A stretch of 64,000 nt of DNA from Macrosoma leucophasiata (lineage: Eukaryota; Arthropoda; Insecta; Lepidoptera; Hedylidae): assembly GCA_036365455.1 (NCBI GenBank), contig JAWQUS010000016.1, positions 18,623,001 to 18,687,000 of the forward strand, in the 5' to 3' direction. Shown one piece after another: positions 1 to 11,234 of this stretch; positions within the stretch are counted from its first letter, which is position 1, and each line of letters opens with the position of its first letter. The notes under the pieces were generated by a model. That model was given only the letters and a program-made list of their open reading frames with translations, searched no databases and was not told where the DNA came from. Both the position numbers and the translations under genes were made by a program.

Positions 1-448
1 TCGCTAGCAAGGGTTTTCTGTAACTCGGTGGTAATAATTTTTAAGCCACTTTACAGTGTATTGCTGTTTTCCTAAAGTTATCTCTACTCTCGCGTTACTT
101 CATAATAGTAATGTAAGTAAAAATGTTTAAAAACTGTGACTGATTCCGTAAGTAAAAACTAGTACATAATAAATATGAGAACATGATTTTGGCTAGCTTG
201 CCATTAAAATTTTACCTCAAATATTTTTAATGCACTTTCGAATTCCGGCTTCATTAAGAGAATAAATAAATACGGGACTATACAATATACCGTCTCATAG
301 GAGAACTTGGGTAGTGCTTAATTACCATTTGGCGTCAGTTAGATGGTAATGTTTATTTAGGCCTGAGGGAGAGCAAAAGGTCTGCATTTTGTCCTCTGAT
401 TTTTGTGTAGATAGTAGTAGTAGATATTTCTGTAACATTGACTCACCA
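1..448. other. AT-rich non-coding stretch, nothing recognised
   Basis: No convincing exon, RNA gene or repeat end was seen. If the WASH gene extends leftwards this would be intron or upstream flank, but nothing here shows that. Confidence 0.4.
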
Positions 449-724
449 TTTTTTTAATGTAATGTAAGTGGCAAACAAGCATGCAGTTCACATTAATGTT
501 AAGTAATGACTTCAGCCTATAGACATCCACATAAAGACCCAGGTCAAAATGCAGATGCGTGACCACTCCTGAGGCCTAAGGTGTTATACCTCTGTGCCGG
601 CAATTACAGGGCCGTACCACCTGACCGGAACACGATAGCTGAACACTACCATTTAGCGGCAAGTATATTAGGTAATGCGGTGGTGCCTACGCCCGCGAGC
701 TCCGTCACTGGAGCTCTACCATCC
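449..724 (-). repeat. Family A poly(A)-tailed retroposon, near full length
   Basis: First of about twenty copies of one dispersed ~285-bp family. In its sense direction the unit starts with a GC-rich hairpin (GAGCTCC-AGTGAC-GGAGCTC) and ends in an A-run after GCATGCTTGTTTGCCACTTCC. Here it is reversed, so the T-run comes first (449-456) and the hairpin end last (about 700-720). Bases 727-760 resemble the A-tail end of another copy in the opposite orientation, so two fragments may abut. The A-tail and variable truncation suggest retroposition by a LINE, which is an inference. No coding capacity was seen. Confidence 0.8.
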
Positions 725-760
725 ATTTAAACTGCATTGCTGTTTGCCACCTGCATTGCT

Positions 761-1506
761 CGAAAAAGGAATTCATTGATTTACTTAAACTTTAATGCAC
801 ACATTATAAAAAGAGGTACATAAAGTGGACATAATAATGCTTTTGGCATCATCTACCAATCCACCTTAACTTAAAAAATAAATAAAAAGAACTATGAAAT
901 AAAAACAATTACCTATCATTTATTTTTTAAATTTTTTATATAGAATGTTAGAATATATCTATCAGATTATCTGTTAGTAAATGAGAAAGTAAATTTATTT
1001 CATGTCACGTAATTTATCTGTGACATCCCAGAATTGACTGCGTTGAATAAACCTAGACCCTTATCCCTTATTCGAAAGATCTCGCTAGTCCGAACGCTTA
1101 CATTTGAATTGACAATGTTGCGTTCAAGAAAGCGGCCGATGTAGCCTCCGCTGCCTTCTAAACACTAGTCCGGTTTTTCGAATCCCGTAAAACTTGTAAG
1201 AGTACGAGCCCAATACAAAATGCATTACACGAATCGTATTGCCACAAAAGGAAAACATAATAGATATGGTTTCTTAGAAAAATGTAAATGTACATCAAAG
1301 CGGATTAGAGTTATGGGTCATTTCACCTTTGCCTCGGCCCGTCAATGGAATATTAAATAGCGTAAACGCTTGTTAAATGCCACAAATGTGTTTTTAAAAT
1401 GGAAGGTTTTGGTTACTTGTTTTGAGTCACATTGTTTTATTTTCGGCGTCCTTTTTACTAATTTATATCTCATCAACATATCAGCCGGAAGATGGATATC
1501 TTATAT
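761..1506. other. AT-rich non-coding stretch, nothing recognised
   Basis: No exon, RNA gene or repeat end could be identified here on either strand. Confidence 0.35.
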
Positions 1507-1746
1507 TTAGATCCCACTGCAGAATCATTTCGTTCATCCAGATATGCTGCAAACCTAATTTTTATGCATATTTATAATATAGAGAATATATATCCACTAG
1601 GTTGCCTCAAAATTTGGCCGCAAGTATTTTTTTTTTTTTTGGGAATTACATTTTTTTACTTAGTTTTTCAGGTAGTTGTTTAGTTACGAGTTGTTTAGGT
1701 TTGCAGCATATCTGGATGAACGAAATGATTCTGCATTCGGATCTTA
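1507..1746. mobile_element. Foldback MITE, family G (short copy)
   Basis: The two ends are inverted copies of each other for about 50 bp. Both carry TTTCGTTCATCCAGATATGC and its complement, beside a GATCC/GGATC terminus. The interior holds a T-run and no coding frame. TTA/TTAA-like bases flank both ends, but the exact target duplication is unclear. A longer relative of the same family is at 45940-49277. Confidence 0.75.
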
Positions 1747-1782
1747 ACCTATCTGGACCAAAGCCACCCTATAAGGGGGATA

Positions 1783-1895
1783 TGCCATAACAGCCACGCT
1801 TGGCATGCGGATTGGCGATTGCAGTGAGGGTAGTTTTATCGCAGGACGCTGCTGCCATACTCACCAAGGACGTCCCTGTTGAATTATCCAATGTA
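1783..1895 (+). repeat. Fragment of an unclassified GC-richer repeat
   Basis: A short GC-richer island (GGCATGCGGATTGGCGATTG and onwards) in AT-rich DNA. It has the look of a LINE 3' untranslated fragment, but no frame or terminus was found to prove that. Confidence 0.25.
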
Positions 1896-2366
1896 AATAA
1901 AAGTACCTAATTAACTATGTTTATCTTGGCTCTAACTATGTTTCAATGAATGTGATACTGATCCATTGACTTATGGTGCAATAATAAAAAGAACGTCACA
2001 AGCTTCTTGAGAAGTCCGTTCACAAATGAAGTACAAAATGACTCATGACCCTATTGGAAGTTAATCAAAACAATGAAATTTAATGCTAAAACGGCGTCAT
2101 GGGCTATTTTATCTCTTTGTTGCGTATTCTTTTGACAATAGGCCACTATTGAAGATAAAGATAGAATGTTGAATGGCATGTTCTACATGTGTCTCATAGA
2201 CAACAGCTATATGATTATCGACATCTGGAATGTCTTTGTTAATGTCAGAGAAGATAGACTACAAAAAAGACCTTTTTCTACCGGCAGTAGAAATGGAGAT
2301 AAAGGGGCTAACATAATGTAAGGAGCTGCAAAATTAAAAAAATATTTAACTTATTAACATATTAGC

Positions 2367-2550
2367 GACTAGCCCCGGCTTCGCTCGGGTGCAATGAATG
2401 TAATATAGCTTATGACACTCAGACAAAACCCAGCTTTCTAATGGTGAAACAATTTCTGAAATCGGTTCAGTAGTTTTTGTGTGAAAACGTTACAAACATA
2501 GGTATACAAGAATACAAAAGTTTCCTCTCTATATTAGTATAGAAGTTTAA
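2367..2550 (+). repeat. RTE-type LINE 3' tail
   Basis: Begins with the ACTAGC...CCGGCTTCGCTCGGGTG type of opening, passes through AATCGGTTCAGTAGTTTTTG, and ends near ATATTAGTATAGAAG. This layout is typical of 5'-truncated RTE-clade non-LTR retrotransposon tails in insects (family knowledge). Only the tail is present. Confidence 0.6.
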
Positions 2551-2576
2551 ATAAAAAGTTTCTGTGAATAGACATT

Positions 2577-2835
2577 TCGATTGCAGCAATTAACGTAGTC
2601 GGAACTACATTTTGGGCAATTTTGTTTTATTGCATTAGAAGTCTTAAAATATGGACATTCTTAGACTACATTTTTTTCATTTTTGGACTTCATTTTGGCC
2701 AATTTTGTTTTATTGCATTCTAAGGTTTAGAATGTCCATAATATGGAATAAGAAGTCTGCATAAGAAGTCTTAGAATGCAATAAAACAAAATTGGCCAAA
2801 ATATAGTTCCGACTATGTTAATTGCTGCAGTCGAT
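2577..2835. mobile_element. Foldback MITE, family H, copy 1
   Basis: Terminal inverted repeats of about 65 bp, starting near TGCAGCAATTAAC and running through GTCGGAACTACATTTTG into CAATTTTGTTTTATTGCAT. Both ends abut TCGAT/ATCGA-like bases. The middle partly repeats the arms, so the whole element folds on itself. No coding frame. The second copy is at 5521-5695. Confidence 0.85.
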
Positions 2836-4745
2836 TTGTTCTACATTATATGCCTCTTGCGGTTTTTTCCATGATGGTACATATCACATGGCACAGAAAA
2901 ATGTCATCACACCACTGTTTCGTCCCTTAACTAACTCGCTATTCTTAAAAGAACTACAAAAGTATTTTCTTTCCGTGTATCACCCAACGAAAGAAGAGTA
3001 CAAATCAAAAATCTCTTTAAATTCAATTTTATCTTTTAACTCTTTAGTTTATGGTAATAAATCAACTTTGTGTTTTTTTTAAATTTAATTATTTATCACC
3101 ACATCAGCTTTAGTAACTACACAATTGAACATTTATTAACATCAGAATATCTTCAGTTATAAACAACGTTCAATTTATGCAATAAATTGAACGTTGTTAA
3201 TAACTTGTTAATAACTTGAAAGAGTAAGAAGATAAAACTAAAAATATGTTTTATGTTAAAAACACTTCAGGTTTGTATTATGGGATCGACTATTATGGGT
3301 ACCCAAATATTATAACTATATTATGAAAATTAGTTGCGTAGTGTTGCAACGTTGCACAAAACAGTAATGAAGTATTTTGAAATCATACAGTTAAGAATAG
3401 GGGCATATTTACAAACCTCACTTCCCCGTACACCACTTAACTGGAAGCTGTTTACAAAACAAAGCATACACGTTCCATAGAAGAAGCATTTTTGTAGAAA
3501 TAGGTATGCAAGTTTGATTAAGATGTACGATGACGTACTGTATTAGAATTACGTATAGAACAATTTCTTTGATCTAGTTTTTCTAACGGCTGAACTCCAC
3601 ACAGCGTTCCTATGTCAGAGTATTGTAATTTTCAAAATTACAGTAGAGTTCAAATGTTCACTGCATCCATTTTATTAGGCCGTATTTGACAGTTCATCAA
3701 AATTTTAAAAAGTAAGCTGTTTTATTGGTTCCGTAAGGGACTTGGCGTGAAGATACATACATCTTATTATGAAGCAAAGACTAACAGATGCTACAAATGT
3801 CCTTTTAAGATGACCCTATTGAAGACAGTTGAATTATAGTTATAGCATATGGTATGAGGAAATGCAGTGCCTGTTTTAATCTGCTGATCTCTACATCTAT
3901 TTCTTAACTTCTTAGGAATAATCTTCTTAGAATATAGGGCACTGTGACAATAAAGCTGAAAATCCCGTGTAACAAAAATAAAATCGATTCGCTTCGACTT
4001 GGCGTTAGTGAGAATTGAGCTTAAGGTCGCAATGTTTTTTACGTAGAATATAGTTAGTTCGACACATTTCTTTTTTGTAACACTTATAGTTGTGAAAAAA
4101 TAGAATCATTAGTATTGGTGGAGAGTAACAAAGGAATATTACTTGGTATTTCCCAAGTACTGTTTGTATTTCGTCTTAACAGAACGTATGTAATTTAAAC
4201 GTTCTTCGAATTTCATGATACTTTAATTGGACAAGCTCTTAAAATAATTTCGTTATTTTTATATAGGTATCTACTACAGTTTTGAATGCAGATGTTAAAA
4301 TGTCCGTTGTTTTGTCTCAAGTGATTACGCTTGAACGTTTAGATCATCAAAAAGTCTCAGGATCAAGTATCCAGTAAGCCGGTAACTTATCGGTAATTAT
4401 TTTTTTATGTAAACGTCATGAGTCAGTCAGTATGCGTACTATTAGGTACGGTCGTACGTACGTACGAAATAGGTACGCTGTGCGTAGAAAGATGCGTTCT
4501 AGATAGTGGCAATGATGAATAAAATCTCTAAATCTAAAGTTTTCAGTTTTATTAACAATTTGTATGTCTGATAAGATTTTACGAATTTCAAATAAATGTT
4601 TACATTGAAGCAAAGTCGTTAATAAAGTAGATATGGTTATCTAAGGACCCTAGCAGATAAATTGTTTTCACACTAATCACTTGTTTTTATTAGAATTTAA
4701 TGTTTTTTGTAATGTTCGATCTCGTGACCTCCATATCAGTCTGCC
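2836..4745. other. AT-rich non-coding stretch with one perfect hairpin
   Basis: No exon or known repeat was recognised apart from the perfect inverted repeat at 3162-3198 and a short GTATGTATCTTCACGCC-type fragment (reverse orientation) near 3733-3775, whose relatives lie near 35285 and 62752. The frames in this stretch are AT-rich and look like chance. Confidence 0.35.
3162..3198. repeat. Perfect 16-bp inverted repeat, 5-base spacer
   Basis: AACAACGTTCAATTTA at 3162-3177 is followed by TGCAA and then its exact reverse complement at 3183-3198. It belongs to the hairpin class discussed in the findings. Confidence 0.9.
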
Positions 4746-5373
4746 TTTTTAGGGTTCCGTAGTAAACAAGGAACCCTTATAGTTTTGCCATGTCGTCTGT
4801 CTGTCTGTCTGTCCGTCCGTCCGCGGTTTAGCGCAAAAACTATTGGTACTTGAGACTTGAAATTTGGCAGAAGTATACACCTTAATCATGCCGACAAAGT
4901 GGTAGAATAAAACCATGAAAAATAAAAATATTTAGGGCACCTCCCCTACAGGTACTTAACTAACCTAACTTAACCTACGTTTTCCTTATAGTGTAAGATA
5001 TCGTTGGATAGGTCTTTCAAAAATGTTAGGGGTATGCTAAAATCATTTTTCGATTTAGTTATCTGTTCGTGACTAATTAAGCTTTAAAGTGCCAATTTTC
5101 GTTAGAGTCAAGTGTTCCCCCCTCTACTAACTAAACGGTTGTTGTTAGAAATCCAAACGTTACGGCAATAGTAGCTACATACGTAAAAATAAACTAAAAG
5201 TAAAACTATCACTCGTAAGTTGGCTTTACTAGTTTGCGAGTAATAGTCGACCAAATGTAATAATCGAAGTTTTAGAACAACTCCATAGACATTTTTTTTT
5301 AACCTAAAAACTACGGAACCCTATAGGGAGCAATATATTGCTCGTGGCTCGACATGCACTTGACCAGTTTTTT
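4746..5373 (+). repeat. Family C repeat (AGGGTTCCGTA-ended), long copy
   Basis: Opens with TTTTTAGGGTTCCGTAGTAA, then GGAACCCTTATAG and a GTCT/GTCC run (about 4797-4829). Near the right end it carries CTACGGAACCCTATAGGG and a GACATGCACTTGACCAG terminus. Such elements are abundant in Lepidoptera. No protein is encoded. Other copies are at 22370-22640, 23258-24755, 37548-37765 and 63038-63653. Confidence 0.75.
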
Positions 5374-5520
5374 CTATGTTAATATTCGAACTATTTCCAA
5401 CCACAACTTGTATTGAATTAAAACAATGTGGTCTGATGACAAATAATCGATATCAAAATTCGACATCCTAGAATAAATTTCTAGAAGAGTTGGTCTCATG
5501 GGCGAAAACCTAAAAATAAT

Positions 5521-5695
5521 ATCGTCTGCAGCAATTAACATAGTCGGAACTACATTTTGGCCAATTTTGTTTTATTGCATTAGAAGTCTTAGAATGTCCC
5601 TAATAGAAATGAAAAAATGTAGTCCTAGAATTCTAATGAAATAAAACAAAATTGGCCAAAATGTAGTTCCGACTATGTTAATTGCTGAAGTCGAT
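5521..5695. mobile_element. Foldback MITE, family H, copy 2
   Basis: A shorter copy of the element at 2577-2835 with the same terminal inverted repeat (GCAGCAATTAACATAGTCGG at the left, its complement at the right). The arms are nearly contiguous, leaving only about 40 bases of loop. Confidence 0.85.
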
Positions 5696-6611
5696 ATATT
5701 AGTAAAACAATATACCTACCTATTATCTTCTAGTTACAATGAAAAAAAATCTAGTTCTCCCTTGAAAATATATTCCATAGGCAGCATAATCCATTGTGAA
5801 CGTGACCGGGAACTGTTTTATGCAATGTTTTGATTCTATTTGATAGATTTCACAGAAATCCCATTCTGGAGTCAACGCGGCCGACTATTGTGTACCGAGG
5901 TCATTCGTATTGTAAACATGGTTATGAATATATCAATAGGTAGGTGAATATATGAATAGCTACTTAGTAAATCTTGTTTGCTTTGTGGTTTCAACTGAGA
6001 CGATTCATTGCAATTTGTACCGGTACACATAGTACGTACACCTTTATACAAAACTACTGACCCTCTCTGACTTTGGATAAATTCAATTTATTGCGATTTT
6101 TACAAACCAATAGTTTTCGTCCAAAAACACAGGTAACTGCCGTCGGTTTTCTTTACATATACCCAAGGATAATGGCAAGATTAGTATAAAAAGCTTAAAA
6201 AAAACGGTACCTGGCAGTTTTTTAATATTATTTTCAAAACCTAAAGAACATTTTCTGACCAGATTACTTTTTATTCCGGGTACATAATTTTTTTTATTAT
6301 TTTTTTTTTTTTGTAAAAAAAAAACATTTTTTACTTGGAATTTGCCCTGATTCTTTTGTCCAGAGAAAAAAATAAATCACGATATACTATATTGGTCGAT
6401 ATTTCGTTATAATATAATACCTAAACTAGCAAGCAGTTCCAACTCCAAGTAGTTCCAACCGCGTGTATTCCGATTCCGTGGGTTATAGAGAAAAAAGCTT
6501 AAATCAGTGTCAATTTTGGTATTGACATTTGTGAAAGATTATTTTCATTCGGTCCTATTTAGTTCATTCCTTACAAACGTACAAAAGTAGTTTATATTCC
6601 TCTTTATTAGG
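5696..6611. other. AT-rich non-coding stretch, nothing recognised
   Basis: Contains homopolymer tracts near 6290-6330 and no supported gene or element. Confidence 0.35.
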
Positions 6612-6872
6612 TACTAGCTGACCGGGCAAACTTCGTATTGCCTCAGAATAAAATAATGTGTCAAAGGTTTTGATAGATACCTACGGACTATTTGTATGGG
6701 AAAATGAATTGTGGTTTTTACTATTTCCCTTCAATTTCTTCATATTTTCTTACCTTTTAAACCTTCCCTGGACTTCCAAAAATCATTCAAAACCAAAATT
6801 AGCTAGCCAAATCGGTTCAGCTGTTCTCTAGTTTTCGCGAGACTAACGAACAGCAATTGATTTTTATATGAT
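6612..6872 (+). repeat. Family B LINE-type 3' tail
   Basis: Starts TAGCTGACCGGGCAAACTTC, includes GGACTATTTGTATGGGAAAA, and ends with GAGACTAACGAACAGCAATT followed by TTTTTATAT. The same tail occurs at 26570-26815 and 36585-36835 (+) and at 42096-42320 and 57905-58155 (-). Always the same end is kept while the start varies, as expected of 5'-truncated non-LTR elements. The clade is not certain. Confidence 0.7.
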
Positions 6873-8165
6873 TAAGATATTAGTACCTAATCATGGTATG
6901 AATGCTTCGGTAACGTGTTTCATGAATCATGTTTCCGCGTCACTCGAATCTGGCCTCTCGCGTAAATCTGTTGACACATCAATAAAACTTGCACAAGCGG
7001 AGCTTTATATCGACGACCATCGTCTCTTTAAAAAAGTTGACACACATATTGTAATTAGCGGCAGTATGTGCCAGTCCGATGCTCTAACACCGAAAAACAA
7101 TCCTTTTTTTTTTTAATTGGACAAAACGTGGCAACGGTTGGTAATTAAATATCGATTTTGGCAATTTTGTTACCACCTTAAAAAGTATGCCGCACAAATT
7201 GCGTCTAACATAGAGCAACACGGGCCACCTCGCACGGTCGCTTCGGATGCGTAATAATTGTAATGGCTTATTTCGTTTTAGAATTATCGTTTTCTGTGTT
7301 GCAAATGGAAAGACAAACGTGATAAAATCAGCCCTAAACGATTTAAGGTCTAATTAAATTGCTCAATAATAAATCAACGACTGTACATATATAAGTTGAG
7401 CATTAAATAAAATGCACTAAATAAAATCAAATATCGGGAATCACGCCTCCTATGCCTCTTCTACATTAATTTATCACTCTCTTTTCATACATACACGCCA
7501 TAGAGCAACACCGGAGGAGAGTAGCCATATGCAGGCTTTCCCCTTTGTCAAAGTATATCTGTCAAGCCCAAATGAGCGTATACCTGTCGCCTAGATCATT
7601 AAATGTGTGCGTGAAATTGTTTCTGTATTTTGTTAAAGTCAAGGTGTGAGTTTCGTAGTAATAGACGATTTTTGTAGTGTGCGTGTGTGTCGCACCCATT
7701 TCCCCCCGCAAAAAATGACAGACTGTTTTGCATCGGTAATGCACGTTATGGCTACTCCCTCCGGTCCGCCGCGACCGGTGGGGAGAAAACTATATTTGCT
7801 CGAGGTAGGTCAGTTCTGGTCTTCTTGGGTTTCTGTAACCATATACCTTCGCATTGTGTATCTGTTTTGTCATTCGCTCATTCAATGTAAAGACACACAA
7901 GAAAGACTTATGATTATCTGTAAATTTATTTAGACTGAGCGTCCTTTGCGCTCGTTAATTGCCTGGTGAAGTAGACTAGTGCCCTCTCAAGACGAGCTCA
8001 CACAGAGTGAAGTGTACGTCTATCGTATCTTCAAATCAGCTGACATACTTGTATATCTTTTTACAATACGTATGATCAACGATTGACCTTTGCCGTGAAT
8101 ACAGTAATCAGCATTGAATACCGATTGAGTTATGTTGATTTTTTTACAATGCATATCACCATTTA
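6873..8165. other. Non-coding stretch with a GC-rich stem-loop
   Basis: No exon was recognised. A GC-rich island at about 7740-7815 holds a stem-loop (CTCCCTCCGGTC pairing with GACCGGTGGGGAG, loop CGCCGC, about 7754-7784). A 95-codon frame at 7646-7933 overlaps it but shows no family resemblance. Confidence 0.3.
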
Positions 8166-8385
8166 TTTTAGGTAGTTGTCAATGTGTTTAGTTTGACACA
8201 GGATTAGTGACACTTCGCGGACACTCCGCCAAAACTCCATACAAACGCTTATTTTGGTTACCTATTACACAGACAGATGTCTTTGGTCCCAAAGCTAAAA
8301 ACGTCGTTGGAGGTCGCCACAGCAAAATGTAAATTGGTCCATAATTACTCTCATTTATCTCGTGTCGTGAACTAATTGACACAAT
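8166..8385 (-). repeat. Family D repeat
   Basis: The segment with GCGGACACTCCGCCAAAACT and CATACAAACGCTTA recurs in reverse orientation at about 16110-16200, so it is a dispersed element. No terminal repeats were fixed. Confidence 0.55.
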
Positions 8386-8462
8386 TCAGAGCGTATTTTC
8401 CTTTGCCTTTATTGCGATAATATAACTTCTTCGCCAGAATTCGTCGAAAAGTTAGGTAGAGA

Positions 8463-8750
8463 TAAATGTATGTACACAAACATACATGCTAACATCCATG
8501 ATCGTCGGTTACGTTTTGGCCCATGTACCCCTATTAAAATCTTTGGCCACATTAGCAAAGTCTTGTACTTTGCTAATGTGGCCAAAGATTTTAATAGGTG
8601 ACACTGGGAAACTTCCAGAAAATAGAAAAAAATCCAATAGCACTGGAGTATAGGACAATATGCTTTTATCTCTGGTAATCACCGACCGGGGATCAAACTC
8701 GGGACCACAGCGTAGCAGTTGTAGTGACCGGGCTACTATTTAGTTAGAGG
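8463..8750 (-). repeat. tRNA-headed SINE (family S) carrying a perfect palindrome
   Basis: Reverse-oriented copy of the SINE best seen at 14580-14850. The tRNA-like head is at the right (about 8685-8745, with GGGATCAAACTCGGGACC as the complement of the B-box region). The usual body ACTGGGAAACTTCCAGAAAA is present at about 8604. In place of roughly 50 bases of normal body, a 69-bp perfect palindrome sits at 8530-8598. Confidence 0.8.
8530..8598. repeat. Perfect 32-bp inverted repeat, 5-base spacer
   Basis: The left arm 8530-8561 (starting CCTATTAAAATC) and right arm 8567-8598 are exact reverse complements around CTTGT. It lies inside a SINE copy and has no counterpart in the other SINE copies. 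Confidence 0.95.
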
Positions 8751-8990
8751 GTCGGATAATGGATGTCTAACGGCTTTCGCAAGTTTTCGCCTATGAAAGG
8801 GCTTAATTTTTGTCCCACAGACATGAAATTTGGTCGGGTTGTAGTTGTTGAAGATAGTGATCCTTCACAGAACTGATTTAGCGACAGGACCTAAGGGATT
8901 TCGAGAGTTTAAAATGATTCGATGGGTCTTACAAGTTTTTCAAAGTCAAAAGCGACTTCCTCGCAAGCGAAGTTGCGATCAACAGCTAGT
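8745..8990 (-). repeat. RTE-type LINE 3' tail
   Basis: Reading the reverse strand, it opens with ACTAGCTGTTGATCGCAACT and continues with GAGGAAGTCGCTTTTGACTT. This is the common LINE-tail opening, followed by the CATGTCTGTGGGACAAAA stretch. No frame is retained. Confidence 0.5.
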
Positions 8991-9027
8991 TTCTCATGCT
9001 GTTATTTTATTCGATGATAGATTTTGT

Positions 9028-9196
9028 TTTTTTTTTATGTAATGGACCTGGCAAACAAGCATGCAGTTCACGTTGATGTTAAGTGATGACTGCAGCCTAT
9101 AAACACTCACACAAAGACCAAGAATGCAGATGCGTTACCACTCCTGAGGCCTAAGGTGTAATGCCTCTGTGCCGGAAATTACGAGGCCGTACATTA
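9028..9196 (-). repeat. Family A, truncated copy
   Basis: Retains the A-tail end (as a T-run at 9028-9036) and the middle up to GCCGTACATTA. The hairpin end is missing. Identity to other copies is clear through GCAAACAAGCATGCAGTTCA. Confidence 0.85.
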
Positions 9197-9720
9197 GATT
9201 CGTATATTTGCTATGTGAGTAACGGATTCCTTGGATGAATTGCGTCTAATTTATACAAATCATAATATTCTCGTAATCACTTCAACCTTACCTGCTTATT
9301 GACATGAAAAAGCATCGAACAGGAAAATGTTAATCGTCTATTGTCATAAACAAGTCTTCGTTAGACACCGCTCACGATCCTGCGAAGTTTGACCGCCCGG
9401 TCATTTATCATGTACTTCCGAACGTCCTTGGCGTGCATTAGCATTTATTTCAATGGTGTTCATGCTAATTGCGTACCCTAAATGGTGGTTCAATATAGTA
9501 CGCAGTGCATAATAATAATCCGGTTTTAAGGCCAAGATGCGCCGATGACCCTGACCGTGATATGTTATGGATATACGTAAAATGTTCATATTTTGCGTAT
9601 AATAAAGTCTATGAATAACCAAATCTGATAAACAAAAATAGAATAAAACGAAGGCAGTATTGAATGACAAACTATTAAACTGACCCTGTTTTTGTGTAAA
9701 AAAAACAATTAATATTTATT
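9197..9720. other. Non-coding stretch, nothing recognised
   Basis: A reverse-strand frame of 89 codons (9401-9670) is present but has no recognisable family features and is AT-driven. I do not call it a gene. Confidence 0.35.
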
Positions 9721-9927
9721 TATCTATACTAATATAATAAAGCTGAAGAGTTTGTTTTCTTGAACGCGCTAATCTCAGGAACTACTGGTCCGATTTGAAA
9801 AATTATTTCATTGTTAGATAGCCCATTTATCGAGGAAGGCTTTAGGCTATATAACATCACGCTAAGATGAATAGGAGAGGCTAGGAACATTGCAACCGCG
9901 CGAAGCGGGAACGGGCCGCTATCATAA
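9721..9927 (-). repeat. RTE-type LINE 3' tail
   Basis: CTATACTAATATAATAAAGC at the left is the complement of the usual tail terminus. The GCGCGAAGCGGGAACGGGCC part at the right is the complement of the LINE-tail opening. Confidence 0.6.
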
Positions 9928-10243
9928 ATAAGGGCCTAAGCCCTTGAGTGTCCCTTAATTACGAGAAGCGATTTAAGCGAATTTATAAGGAGTTCTCAAA
10001 TGTTTTTTGTGTGACCCCAGGACTAGTGACACGGAGATAAGGGTTTACCCGTTTATTACGTGAGGCGTTTTTAAAGAAATTTTTACCTCCTCCCTTTTCC
10101 TGGTGAGAAGTGGGACTTAGCTCAACCTCCTTTCTCGGGGCGTGGAAATATTTTTATGTCTATTGCGATACCTACCTTTTTGCAAAAAACAGCATCAGGC
10201 ATTTTAAATTCAACAGAGTTAGAATACAGATACCAAAAACTAA
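9928..10243. other. Non-coding stretch, nothing recognised
   Basis: A pyrimidine-rich patch lies at about 10085-10140. No gene or element end could be defined. Confidence 0.3.
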
Positions 10244-10557
10244 TCTATACAAATAAATAAAATTGGAGTGTCTGTTTGTAATATAAAAATAACAGCTTTT
10301 TACTAAATGCGTATGTATGTATACACGGTACATATACCAAAACATTTTTTACAATTTTTGTCTGTCTGTCTGTTTGGCGGGGTTAATCTTGGGAACGGCT
10401 GGACCGATTTTGACGGCACTTTCACTGACAGATAGCTGATGTAATAAGGAGTAACTTAGGCTACTTTTATACTCCCACGACTTCGTCCGGGCAGATACTG
10501 AACAATCATAAATTCTCTCTAAAAAAAACGCGGGCGAAGTCGCAGGCACAGCTAGTG
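10244..10557 (-). repeat. RTE-type LINE 3' tail, left arm of an inverted pair
   Basis: Runs from CTATACAAATAAATAAAATT to the GGCACAGCTAGTG end and contains GTCTGTCTGTCTG and the complement of the CGGTCCAGCCGTTCC-type segment. It mirrors 10637-10962 at about 80 bases' distance. Confidence 0.75.
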
Positions 10558-10636
10558 TTAATATAAAGGGGGTAACATTTGGTAGGAATAATTCTGTTGT
10601 TCAGTTTCAACATCCGCCTCAGCACTTGTATTTGAT

Positions 10637-10962
10637 AACTAGCTGTGCCCGCGACTTCATCCACGTGAGAATATGATTGTTCAGTATCTATCCGGACGAA
10701 GTCGTGGGCGCAGCTAGTATAAAAGTACCCTTAGTTACTCCTTTGTTACATAAGCTATCTGCCAGTGAAAGTCCCGTCAAAATCGGTCCAGGCGTTCCCA
10801 AGATTAGCCCCGCCAAACAGACAGACAGACAAAAATGTGTATTTTTGTTTTGGTATATGTACCGTGTATACATACATTACATACAAATGCATTTTGTAAA
10901 AAGCGGTTATTTTAATATTACAAACAGACACTCCAATTTTATTTATTTGTATAGTATAGATG
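10637..10962 (+). repeat. RTE-type LINE 3' tail, right arm of an inverted pair
   Basis: Starts ACTAGCTGTGCCCGCGACTT and ends in TTATTTGTATAGTATAGATG. It is the same element as 10244-10557 but in the opposite orientation, making a large imperfect palindrome of about 720 bp. Frames at 10349-10549, 10677-10979 and 10688-10873 arise from this repeat and are not genes. Confidence 0.75.
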
Positions 10963-11234
10963 TTATGGTGGCTCGGTAACTTCGTTAAATAGGTTACAAA
11001 CAGGAAAAAGCATTTTTATTAATACAAATCTACAGATTTCGGCCAATTAATATAAAAACGGTAAAAATATTTGCATGTTAAGTGTTTTGTGTAATTCCAT
11101 TTGTTTTGCGTGGAAACTTGTCGGGTTTCTTGGTAGTGGTAATGTTTAAAAAACGTGCAGATATTAATTTTATGGCACCGTAATAAGTGTTGGAGTATTG
11201 GATGGCAATTCCTACAATATTTGGAAGCGCGCAT

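Noticed and set aside
2822..3082. An 86-codon frame
   Set aside because: It starts in a foldback MITE end and is AT-driven with no recognisable protein features.
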